NCBI GenBank assembly: GCA_963989245.1 | Contig: OZ022355.1 | Coordinates: forward strand, 22,778,809-22,842,808 | Length of the DNA: 64,000 bases | Reading direction: 5' to 3' | Source of the DNA: Nansenia antarctica | Taxonomy: Eukaryota > Chordata > Actinopteri > Argentiniformes > Microstomatidae | Shown: positions 54,501 to 64,000 of the stretch, one piece after another | Layout: each line of letters begins with the position of its first letter | Position numbering within the stretch: the first letter of the stretch is position 1 | Notes under the pieces: generated by a model | What the model was told of the DNA's origin: nothing | Database searches by the model: none | What the model saw: only the letters and a program-made list of their open reading frames with translations | Translations under genes and position numbers: made by a program

Positions 54501-57500
54501 GAATGATAAGGTTCTATCTCCGTTTAGAATGAGAAGGTTCTATCTCCGTTTAGAATGATCAGGTTCTACCTCCGTTTAGAATGATAAGGTTCTATCTCCG
54601 TTTAGAATGATCAGGTTCTATCTCCGTTTAGGGCAGTTCAGAGATATTGAGCGTCAAAGTTTTTACATTCCATTATGTTTTGTGAGATGGAACCTTTGTA
54701 TTTTATTAATTACTAACTCAAAAATGTCAACATTTTAAAAATAACACCACACAGGCGTTAATAAACACCTAATGGATCAGATTATGTAAAAAACTAAATT
54801 TCGTCAAAAATGGAGATAGAACCTTTTAATTCTAACGTCAGGTGTTCACATGTTCTTATGTTCACATGTTCAAAAAAGAGTGAGGAATCCCGTGATGAAT
54901 ACAGTGAGAAGACCACCATGTCTCACTCTGACAGTAACACGGTATGTTGTACAGATTAGGCATTAGAGCAATGCATCTTAATGAAGATATTGTCTTGAAG
55001 TATGCTGTTGCATGGCGTGTAGACTGACACTTGAGTGAAGTTTAATGTAAATGAAACTGTAAAGATACTTGATGTTCTATAATACAGCTATACAATGTGG
55101 TAATGTGTATATGCCTTGTGAACTGTTTATAGAAATTGTAAACAATGTGTCAAAGTGTTAATATAATATAATACATACAGTATACATGCATATACATATA
55201 TAATACATACAGTATACATGCATGTACATATATATGCATATTCTTATGTTCACATGTTCTCATGTTCACATGTTCAAACAAGAGTGAGGAAGACAGTGAG
55301 GAAGGTGTGATACCAAGGTTGAAGTTGAAGACAGAAAGCCTGGTGAATCGAATGATGGAACGATATCCAACGATAATACTATCACTGAATCAAAAGATTA
55401 AAGATCAGGAGGTAGTGATTTGGGCGTTACATGAAGAAGTGCTGAAGAGGAAGAGTGCTGAAGATTCAACATTCAAGATTCAAGATTTATTTATTGATAG
55501 AAGGGACAAGGAAAACCTGGGAAAGGAAGAGCGACAGGTGGAGATCCTCCCTGAAAGAGACGCGGAGAACACGGAGAGGGAGAGAATGCAGAGAGAGGCA
55601 GAGCAAGAAATGGAGAGGAAGAGAAAGGAGGAGGAGGAGGAGGAACGGAAGAGAGAGATCGATAGATTGATAAGAGAAGAAGAACAAATGATAGAGATGG
55701 AGAGAGAGGAGGATGGGAAGAAAGAGATCGATAGATTGATAAGAGAAGAAGAACAAATGATAGAGATGGAGAGAGAGGAGGAAAGGACAAAAGCCGAAAA
55801 GCAGGCAGCAATTAGAAAAAGACAGATGCAACAAGAAAAGCAAAAACTGTTAGAGAGAGACAGAATGCAGAGAGAGGAGCAAAAAGAAATGGAGAGGAAG
55901 AGAAAGGAGGAGGAGGAGGAAGAAAGGCAGAAAGCTGAAAAGCCTGAAGAGACAGTTAAGAACTCTTGGGAGAGACCGACACAAAAGAGAAGAGAGGGGG
56001 GGACCATCCAGGCATGGGGGACCATCCAGGCAAGAGCAGAGAGGGGGGGACCATCCAGGGAGAGAGAGTTGCGTTTGAGAGGACGAGAAGACAGAGAGAG
56101 GATGTGGAAGAGAAAGAGAGAGGAGGAAAGGAAGAGAGATATCGTTAGATTAGAACAACAAAAACTAGAAAAAGAAGAACAGTTAGAGAGAGAGAGAATC
56201 CAGAAGGAGGAGGGGCAACAGATGAAACAGTTGGAAGAGCAGAACAACAGGGCAATGGAGGATGAAAAAAAGAAAACCCCTGAGAAAGAGGGAAATGGAA
56301 TGGAGGCACAGAAAGACAAGAGCATCTGGAGAAGAGCCTTCAATTTCATTAATGAGAAGCAGAAGGAGAACAATCTCCAGAGGATTCAGAGGACCTACCA
56401 GAGAGAGGAGGAGGAGGGTCACAACACCTACATCCAACGTAAGTGTAGTATTTCTACCTTCTGAAATGAATGAATGAATGAATGAATAATAATAACAACT
56501 TTTTATTTGTATAGCGCTTTTCCTGCAAACGTTGCAGCTCAAAGTGCTCCAATCATTATATAATCATCATTTAATTATTTAGTCATTTAAAGGCAATATT
56601 AAAAAGATGGGTTTTTAGTCTTGACTTATATATATTATATACTCATATTTGCTGAAGTTGCATCCCTAATGTAAACTGGCAGTGAATTCCACAATTTGGG
56701 TGCATAAAATGAGAATGCAGCCTCACCAAATCTCTTCTTTTGTACATGTGGTACTCAGAGAAAATGATCTTTATTGTCATTGCGACAGGTACAACAAAAT
56801 TCAAATGCAAACCCTAGGTGCTAACAAACAAACACAGTCCTAAGATAAAAAAAACTAAACAAGAATGAGACATAAATAGGGGGGGATATAAATAAAAATA
56901 GGGGGATAAGTGATCGGTAGACATCTGAGAATGTATCTATTATGTGAACTTCTATACTTCTATACACTATATGGCCTAAATGATGGCTAGGACTGGTGAT
57001 ATCAAGCGAAAGGTTCTTTATATTCAAATCTGCAGACATACACTAGTGATCACTTTCTTTTCAATAAAACGAGCTATTAGATATTCACTTTCAATTCAAT
57101 GTACAATTCGTATTTCTCAAAAAACAACAAACTGTCAACTTATATGATTACCCATTTGGTTAATACAACAGAAATGTACTTATTTTTAACTATCAATCAA
57201 TCATGTAACATATTAATCAATCTCTTTTAACTGTCAATCAATCATGTAACATATTAATCAATCTATTCTCTTTTAACTGTCAATCAATAATGTAACATAT
57301 TAATCAATCATGTAACGTATAAAGTTACAACAGCAAGGCCTGACAATTAGCAATTTCTCTGATCAGTTACTGTCAACGTTTTGTTAGGTGTTCTATTCTA
57401 TTCTAAACTTCGTACCTTTGGATATCGTCCTTTTCTCTGCCAGGTATCCCCACGTCTGGGGGCTTAATCTCGACGTGCACCCGGGCCCAGCGAGAGCAGG

Positions 57501-58038
57501 AGAAGAGAGCCGAGCTCTTAAAGAGGGAGAGGAACAGACAGAAGAGGGAGGACAAATGGAATAAGATCCAGGAGGAAAAAGCAGAGAAGAAGAGTGCCAA
57601 GACTCAGAAGGAGGAGGAGCGCTATGAGAAGTGGGCTGCTCATAAGAGAGACCGGAGGCTGGAGGCGGTGGAGAGTGGCGCTGGAGAATTCTATACAGAG
57701 GAGATGGCAGGGGACCCAGAGGCAGCTAGGTTTCCAGACCGGAAGATGACAATTTGGCAGAAAAGAAAGTTGAGGTGAGAAATGCAGGTTGGAAGTACGA
57801 TGCACAGACATTTCAAACACACATGTTCTTTAATTTATATAAAATGTGACCAAGACTGTTGAGTATGAGGGGCTTGTTGAGGTGTTTGGCTCAACAACAA
57901 CAACAACAACAACAAAAAAGTTGGTTGTCTAATGTTGTCACGTGTCTATGTGAGAGTCCTATGGCTAATTATCTCTCCACTTCTGTCTTTCTGTCATCTT
58001 CCCCCAGACTGAAAGCTTTTCTGAAGATTGAAGATTGA
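50915..58038 (+). CDS. Charged coiled-coil protein gene, tandem copy B (7 exons)
   Basis: Exons 50915-50932, 52276-52338, 52680-52958, 54879-54941, 55283-56438, 57444-57774, 58008-58038 (stop); about 646 residues, same exon phases as copy A. Differences from A are minor: one Glu fewer in the E-run of exon 5, and a few substitutions (for example EEQKEMERKRKEEEEEERQK against EEEKEMERKRKEEEDEERKK, and QARAERGG against QPRAERGG). Both copies keep an open frame and all splice sites, so both may be expressed. No recognised family; function unknown. Confidence 0.75.
51056..51163. repeat. tRNA-like inverted pair, complete copy
   Basis: Arms of about 45 bp flank a short loop around ccaagagagttaac. 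The minus strand from about 51118 to 51040 reads like a tRNA: ggtatagtggttagc (A-box-like), cgggagatcgg, ggttcgactc (B-box-like) and a terminal stem taactc/gagtta. The plus-strand arm repeats the anticodon and T arms without the acceptor end. Confidence 0.85.
52276..52338 (+). CDS. Coiled-coil gene B exon 2
   Basis: 63 nt, identical product to copy A exon 2; donor gtatgt. Confidence 0.75.
52680..52958 (+). CDS. Coiled-coil gene B exon 3
   Basis: 279 nt, same 93 residues as copy A exon 3; donor gtatgt. Confidence 0.75.
53709..53818. mobile_element. Foldback MITE, copy 3 of 3
   Basis: Duplicate of 39810-39919 carried by the segmental duplication; one base differs in the interior (tagcgttag for tagggttag). 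Confidence 0.8.
54879..54941 (+). CDS. Coiled-coil gene B exon 4
   Basis: 63-nt duplicate of exon 2; same phase and donor. Confidence 0.75.
55283..56438 (+). CDS. Coiled-coil gene B exon 5 (main coiled coil)
   Basis: 1,156 nt, three fewer than copy A because one GAG is missing in the E-run after MERKRKEE. Donor gtaagt. Confidence 0.8.
57444..57774 (+). CDS. Coiled-coil gene B exon 6
   Basis: 331 nt, acceptor tgccag, donor gtgaga; a synonymous acc-to-aca change is seen against copy A in the YTEE codons. Confidence 0.78.
58008..58038 (+). CDS. Coiled-coil gene B last exon
   Basis: Completes Arg and encodes LKAFLKIED, then TGA; acceptor tcccccag. Confidence 0.72.
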
Positions 58039-58259
58039 AGATGCGATGCAGCCACTAACTGGTAGACAAAACAAATAAAGCAACAAAGTTAATTAATATT
58101 AGTGAATTAATTAGTGGAAACCCCACTGACTAGCCATCCAATTCAATTGTTTCTTTTTGGATTCTGTCCAGGAGATAACACAGTGTTTTACCACATCTGA
58201 TGCCACCCATAGTACTTCTACTTCTTTTCGTTTCTCTGAATGGTGGTTATATGACAGTT

Positions 58260-58602
58260 TCCCATTTCTTTCTTTCTTATTTATTTTATTTATTTATTTA
58301 TTTTTCTTTCTTTCTTATTTCACGTTTGTTGGACACTGCAAGGTCTATTGAGTAGTGGGCAGACAAGGCAGTGCTCCAGACCATGGTCTGCCCATTTCTT
58401 TCTTTCTTTCTTATTTATTTTCATTCTTTATTTATTTATTTTTCTCTCTTTCTTATTTATCTTCTTTCTTTCTTTCTTATTTATTTTCTTTCTTTATTAT
58501 TCATTTTTCTTTCTTTCTTATTTATTTATTTTTCTCTCTTTCTTATTTATTTATTTTCTTTTTTTCTTTCTTATTTATTTTCTTTCTTTCTTTCTTATTT
58601 AG
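58260..58602. repeat. Expanded (TTTC)n/(TTAT)n array
   Basis: Equivalent of 44420-44528 with about 225 extra bp, including a unique block at 58322-58390 (ttggacactgcaaggtctat inside it) bordered by duplicated cccatttctttctttc. Confidence 0.9.
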
Positions 58603-58944
58603 AGAGTTTTCCACTGAGCCCATGGTGCTTCTGGGCCAGGTGGAGGGGCTTCAGTGGGGTTAGGGTTAGGGTTCCTCTAGGCATGCTAAAAAACATACTA
58701 AACATCTAGTAAAATCACATTTTACGAAAGGTGTCATTTTCAAGATGGCTGTCGCGATCTTCAAATGGCTATATCTCCACTTCTGTACAACTTAGACAGG
58801 TAGGGTTGGTGTCTAACCCTAGGTTTTATGGGTCAAGGAATACAATTCAATCAGTGAAATTACCATTAGTTAATTCTTTTTTAACAAATCATATATGGGA
58901 ATTGATTTCACCATTCAAATCAGCATGAATGTAAACTATTACTG

Positions 58945-59088
58945 TAGACAGACAGACTGTTAGCTGGTACAGATAGACAGACATACTGTTAGCTGGTACA
59001 GACAGACAGACAGACAGACTGTTAGCTGGTACAGATAGACAGACAGACTGTTAGCTGGTACAGATAGACAGACAGACTGTTAGCTGGT

Positions 59089-59130
<42 letters not shown>

Positions 59131-59547
59131 TGTTAGCTGGTACAGACAGACAGACTGTTAGCTGGTACAGGTAGACAGACAGACTGTTAGCTGGTACAGA
59201 CATACAGACAGACTGTTAGCTGGTACAGACAGACAGACAGACTGTTAGCTGGTACAGACAGACAGACAGACAGACAGACTGTTAGCTGGTACAGACAGAC
59301 AGACTGTTAGCTGGTACAGGTAGACAGACAGACTGTTAGCTGGTACAGACATACAGACAGACTGTTAGCTGGTACAGACAGACAGACAGACTGTTAGCTG
59401 GTACAGATAGACAGACAGACTGTTAGCTGGTACAGACATACAGACAGACTGTTAGCTGGTACAGACAGACAGACAGACAGACAGACTGTTAGCTGGTACA
59501 GACAGACAGACAGACAGACAGACTGTTAGCTGGTACAGATAGACAGA
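58945..59547. repeat. Compound ctgttagctggtacag repeat, copy 2
   Basis: Same structure as 44863-45470 with different numbers of agac in individual units. Confidence 0.95.
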
Positions 59548-59647
59548 CACTGCGTGACTATCGCTTACAGCTGTTGTTTCATGTGGTGCTGTTGATTTTC
59601 TCTTGGTTTTTCGGTGGACTGAATTGGTCCCCAGCATCTGGTCAGAG

Positions 59648-60014
59648 GTGTCCAGGGGGGGAGGGGGGGTGGCAGGGTTAGGGGAGGTTGTATGCATGTC
59701 CAGGGGGGGAGGGGGGGTGGCAGGGTTAGGGGAGGTTGTATGCATGTCCAGGGGGGGGGGGGGGTGGCAGGGTTAGGGGAGGTTGTATGCATGTCCAGGG
59801 GGAGAGGGGGGGTGGCAGGGTTAGGGGAGGTTGTATGCATGTCCAGGGGGAGAGGGGGGGTGGCAGGGTTAGGGGAGGTTGTATGCATGTCCAGGGGGGG
59901 AGGAGGGGTGGCAGGGTTAGGGGAGGTTGTATGCATGTCCAGGGGGGGAGGGGGGGTGGCAGGGTTAGGGGAGGTTGTATGCATGTCCAGGGGGAGAGGG
60001 GGGGTGGCAGGGTT
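59648..60014. repeat. 48-bp minisatellite, block 3 (unit junction)
   Basis: Seven to eight units; separates duplication copies 2 and 3. Unit order resembles block 2 but lacks one early unit and has two additional gggggag-type units. Confidence 0.96.
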
Positions 60015-60816
60015 AGGGAGAACAGGTAGGTTTTGAGGTGGGATTTAAAAGTGGAGAGTGAGGGTGTGTCTCTGAGTGGTGCTCTGGACTGCTCCATATG
60101 TGTAACACACCACCGTATAACAGTGTGTTTTATCTCACTGTAACCTGCACGGCATGTTTTTTGCACAACCCGACTATTACGTGAACTTGCCATAATAATG
60201 TTGATTACATACGTTGATGTGCATTCTGCGGCTACTCCCTAAGCCTATTCTATCATTGTTGATTTGCATTCTGCTATTGTTGATTGTGTTTTAGATCCTG
60301 CTTATTTAATTATTGATGTTGTATTCTGCTGCCATGCAGAATGAACATAGAACTTTCGTCCCGAAGAATTAAGGTTACATACCCTGGTTCAGAAGACATC
60401 GGTGGTTCGTAATCGTGGCGGTTTGCGACCAACTTGAGGCGCATTACCGCCACCTACCGGACTGTGTTTGAACGTTAGATTTGACAGGGAAAACTTAAAG
60501 ATGAAAGAAATAAACGAAATGGGGGGGGTGTTAAATCCTGTCTATCAACCCAGTGTCTTTCAAATACTGTATTAACTGACAACAGTCATATCTGTGCTAT
60601 TATATATTCCATAAATTAACTGATGAATCATGAAAATAATATCCTCTCTGCAAGATTTCAAAGATCTAATACTAGACAATGCTGCCCAGCTGTCCGAAGC
60701 TATTAATGCATTATTTACCCTGTTCTCTACCAACCATTCTAATGCTGTCAAAATGTCTAGAAGCTCCACTGTGTATACTGAAAAATGATCGGTGGTTCTT
60801 TTTTAAATTCCTGCCT

Positions 60817-60853
<37 letters not shown>

Positions 60854-60993
60854 ATTTATTTTATAAGGCGCCTTTCATGGCACAAGGTCGCCGTACAATA
60901 TGAGGGAGAAATACTGCAGCTCCTGAACGTCCTGTCTCTGGGTCTTTTGACCCATCTGTAAAAATTAGAGCCTTATCACTATAGTGCAGACCA

Positions 60994-61064
<71 letters not shown>

Positions 61065-61206
61065 GCTTTATTTATATAGCGCTTGTCCTGCAAACATTGC
61101 AGCTCAAAGTGCTTTAATCATTATATAATCTAAAAAAAAAATGTGTGTAATTTAAAGGCAATATTAAAAGAATGGGGTTTTATAATGATAATTTAATTAT
61201 TTAGTC

Positions 61207-63539
61207 CAGTGGTCTTCAACCGGGGGTCCGCAGAGGTACTGCAGGGGGTCCGCCAAATTTTTTCCGAACAATTTAAAATTTTCACCAAAATAATTTGTGA
61301 CAATTAAAAAATATAACAAAAGTTATATTGAGTAAACTACAAGCATTAATAGGCAATAATAAGCTACTTTTGACAAAAAACTATTTACAATAAAAATGTA
61401 CTATTTACTATTTGCATTATGGGTAATGACCCGATCACACTGTTGAAGCTGAGTGTTGATTAAACTGGTTGAGTTAAACGTGCGAAAGTTGTCCGAGTCC
61501 AATAATTATATTATAACTTCACATTATTAGTTACTACTATTAATTAGTGAAGCAGGATGGATACATTTGTAACAGTAAAGAGACCTCGAGCTCGAGATCC
61601 AACGGCTAGGCCTACTCCTTCCACCTCGGCCCCAGCAGCGCCTGCCCCAGGGGCAGATAAACGCAAAAGTCCCGAAAATATTCAGAAGTGCACCTAAAGT
61701 TTGGATTTACTTTCAAAGAAACCGAATGAGTGGAATTTCCGGTGTGTGTTGTTTGTGCTGCGACGCTCTCAAACGAAAGCATGAAGCCATCAAAGCTGCA
61801 ACGACACTTGGAGACGAATCATGGCCACTTACAAGATAAAGCACTGGACTACTTTCAGGCTCGTTTGCACTCTCTCCAAGGCCAACAGACAATGATAAGA
61901 AAATCTGCGAAAGTCGGTGAGCTTGCTTTGAAAGCCTCATATCAAGTTGCTCTTCGCAACTTCGCGTTGCCCAGTGTAAAAAGCCATACACAATTGCAGA
62001 AGATTTGATATTGCCTGCGGCCACTGATATGTGCAAGACCATGTTTGGGAATGATGGATATGCAGAAAAGTTGAAGACTATCCCATTGTCAGACACAACA
62101 ATTGCTCGGCGAATTGGTGAATGGCATCGGATGTGAGGGTGCAGTTAATTGAGAAATTACAAACGGCGGAGGCATTTGCACTCCAATTGGATGAATCAGT
62201 GGACATGTCCAAAGACGCACAGCTCTTGGCATTTGTGCGCTTTGTTGACCAAGACGAAATGTGTGAAGAGTTCTTGTTTTGTAAGAAGCTTCCTGAACGC
62301 ACAACAAGTGCTGACATTTTCAAAGTGATTGATGACTTTCTCTGTGAAAATGACGTACGTTGGGCAAAGTGTGTCGCGGTGTGTACCGACGGTGCGCGCG
62401 CTATGACTGGGCAAAAGAGTGGACTGATGGCGCTTGTCAGAAAAGTCGCCCCCAAAGTGATGTGGACTCACTGCATGCTGCACAGAGAATCCCTCGCCGC
62501 TAAAGAAATGAGTGCTGAGTTTGCCGATGTTATGGACACTGTTGTAAAGGCTGTAAATGTTATTAAGAAGAGTGCCCTACAAACTCGCCTCTTCGCTTCT
62601 TTATGCGCCGCTACAGGAGAGGAACACACAGCGCTCCTTTACCATTCAGAAGTCAGATGGCTTTCCCGTGGATCCGTATTGGCACGAGTATTTGAATTAC
62701 GCACAGCTATCCACGAATTTCTAATTGGCCAAAACCGCGCGGAGCTGGCTGCGCATTTCATTGACAATGCCTGGGTCTTTAAACTGGCATATCTGGCGGA
62801 CGTTTTCGCAGAGTTGAACCGGCTGAACAGTTCTATGCAGGGCCGCAATACACACGCCATTCAGCTGTATGATAAGACAAGCTGTGTACCACCCAGCAGG
62901 GCCAGTCATCTCACTGAGGTAAGCATACCTGACTTCCTGAAGCTAAATGTTTAATTGTTGAATAATAATAATAATAATAATAGAAAATATAAGCCTCATC
63001 AACAATAATAATGATAATAATAACCAATAATAATTATGCATGAACGTTTTATCAATCATAAACACATATAGGTTAATAACCCAGTAATTAGCCTGTTACT
63101 TATTAATTTTCCCTTGTGACCTGACCCCCTGCCTGTCTGCCGACTACTTCTCCTGTCTGACCCCCTGCCTGTCTGCCGACTACTCCACCTGCCTGCCGAC
63201 CATTCTTCCTGCTTGATTCCCCACCTGTCTGCCGACCCTTCCTCCTGCCTGACCTCCCGCCTGCCTGATGACCCACCTGCCCCTGTCCACCTGTGCCCCT
63301 GCACCTGTCCCATCAGCCTTGTTACTAGAAATAAACCTTTATTATTTAACTCGTACCTGTTCACCTGTGTCTGCGTTTGGGTCCTACCTCTGGTCGTGAC
63401 AAAATAGGTTAATAAGGTGAATACAGTTATTATAGGCCTTAAAGTGTGACATTTTAAAAAATGTATTACATGTGGGGGTCCCTGGTCTGGTTGTCTCTCG
63501 TCCAAGGGGTCCTTGGGCTGAAAAGGTTGAAGACCCCTG
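61207..63539 (+). mobile_element. Buster-like hAT transposon, copy in unit 3
   Basis: Same ends and the same atttagtc duplication (61199-61206, 63540-63547) as in unit 2. 18 bp shorter: one of two gggggtccgc blocks at the left end is missing. Confidence 0.95.
61557..62953 (+). pseudogene. hAT (Buster-like) transposase, broken, unit 3
   Basis: Same premature stop, same frameshift and same truncated end as in unit 2, with only a few base changes (for example cagaagtgcacctaa against cagaagtctacctaa, and acggtgcgcgcg against acggtgcacgcg). The inactivating lesions therefore predate the unit 2/3 duplication. Confidence 0.88.
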
Positions 63540-64000
63540 ATTTAGTCATTTAAAGGCTATATTAAAAAGATGGGTTTTTAGTCTTGACTTGAACATATTT
63601 GCTGAGGTTGCATCCCTAATGTAAACTGGCAGTGCATTCCACAATCTGGGTGTATAACATGAGAATGCAGCCTCACCAAATCTCTTCTTTATATAGTTCT
63701 GTGCTACATTACCAGGATGTGCATATTTGGACTTCTTTCGCAGTTCTTGTTGTATACATCTACTAGTGGATTCACAAATAACCAAGGTGGAATAATTGAA
63801 TGTGGACCTGCAGGACTATACGGTGGATTATTATCTAAGTCATATCGTTTCGCTATTGTATTCCCTATTCATCCAAAACTCACATAAGTCAGTCTTATTA
63901 TACTCCCCAACAATCTTGTATAATAGGCTTAGTAGGATGTGAACTATTCTGAGCTTGTAAATGAACCCAGTATGCTGACGTCACACGAGAAGTCAAGGCC

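Larger units (their letters stand above)
45889..60014. repeat. Segmental duplication unit, copy 2
   Basis: 14,126 bp from agggagaacaggtaggtttt to the next junction. It carries the second coiled-coil gene and the hAT at 47051-49401. It shares with copy 3, and not copy 1, the hAT, the acaacagtc insertion near 46453 and the loss of about 30 bp near 46790. Confidence 0.95.
60015..64000. repeat. Segmental duplication unit, copy 3 (cut by window end)
   Basis: Matches copy 2 at offset 14,126 up to the hAT and about 14,138 after it. It contains LINE fragments (60024-60193, 60572-60769, 63546-63785, all minus) and the hAT at 61207-63539. An expanded AAT run lies at 60996-61064. The window stops about 1 kb before the expected coiled-coil exon 1. 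Confidence 0.95.

Overview
The window looks like a ray-finned (teleost) fish nuclear genome. The clearest gene is the 3' part of a vertebrate sidt2 gene. Around it lie repeat families typical of teleosts: Tc1/mariner, hAT and piggyBac DNA transposons, L2/Rex-like and L1 LINEs, tRNA-derived SINEs, and very abundant (GT)n/(CT)n microsatellites and minisatellites. There is no bacterial-style gene organisation. Species cannot be named from sequence alone.

Region 1 (1-17.3 kb): thirteen exons of sidt2 on the + strand (491-16359, 406 residues visible plus stop). They encode the membrane domain of a SID1-family lysosomal protein, including the S/H/D/HxxxH residues expected of the CREST metal-hydrolase fold. 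Reading phase is kept across all twelve introns. The introns carry a 17-bp minisatellite (1196-3170), a ~24-bp minisatellite (6703-8790), a hAT transposon holding two SINEs and a MITE (3316-5786), a 61-bp tandem array that copies an exon end with its splice donor (11147-11476), and a piggyBac-type element with a nested hAT-like element (13984-16075). A candidate poly(A) signal lies at 17287.

Region 2 (17.3-34.35 kb): transposon-dense DNA with no convincing host gene. It contains a second piggyBac-type element; a 31-bp minisatellite split by an antisense LINE that is itself split by a hAT with an 8-bp target duplication; a decayed Tc1-like transposase; a multi-exon TTF-type hAT transposase pseudogene with a SINE inside; a solo-LTR-like element containing both an unspliced and a spliced copy of its own short exons; a 5'-truncated L1 with a 16-bp target duplication and a nested hAT; and a 48-bp G-rich minisatellite (33003-34350).

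Region 3 (34.35-64 kb): a tandem segmental duplication. Copy 1 is 34351-45888, copy 2 is 45889-60014, and copy 3 starts at 60015 and runs off the window. Every junction lies at the same 48-bp minisatellite. Each complete unit carries one seven-exon gene for a highly charged coiled-coil protein (37021-44189 and 50915-58038; about 647 and 646 residues). Its exon pair 2/3 is itself duplicated. Copies 2 and 3 carry a 2.3-kb Buster-like hAT insertion; copy 1 keeps the clean empty target site. This orders the events: exon-pair doubling, unit duplication, hAT insertion, second unit duplication.

The two parts are not linked functionally by anything visible. sidt2 is a conserved single-copy type of gene. 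The coiled-coil array is a young, probably copy-number-variable locus of unknown function.
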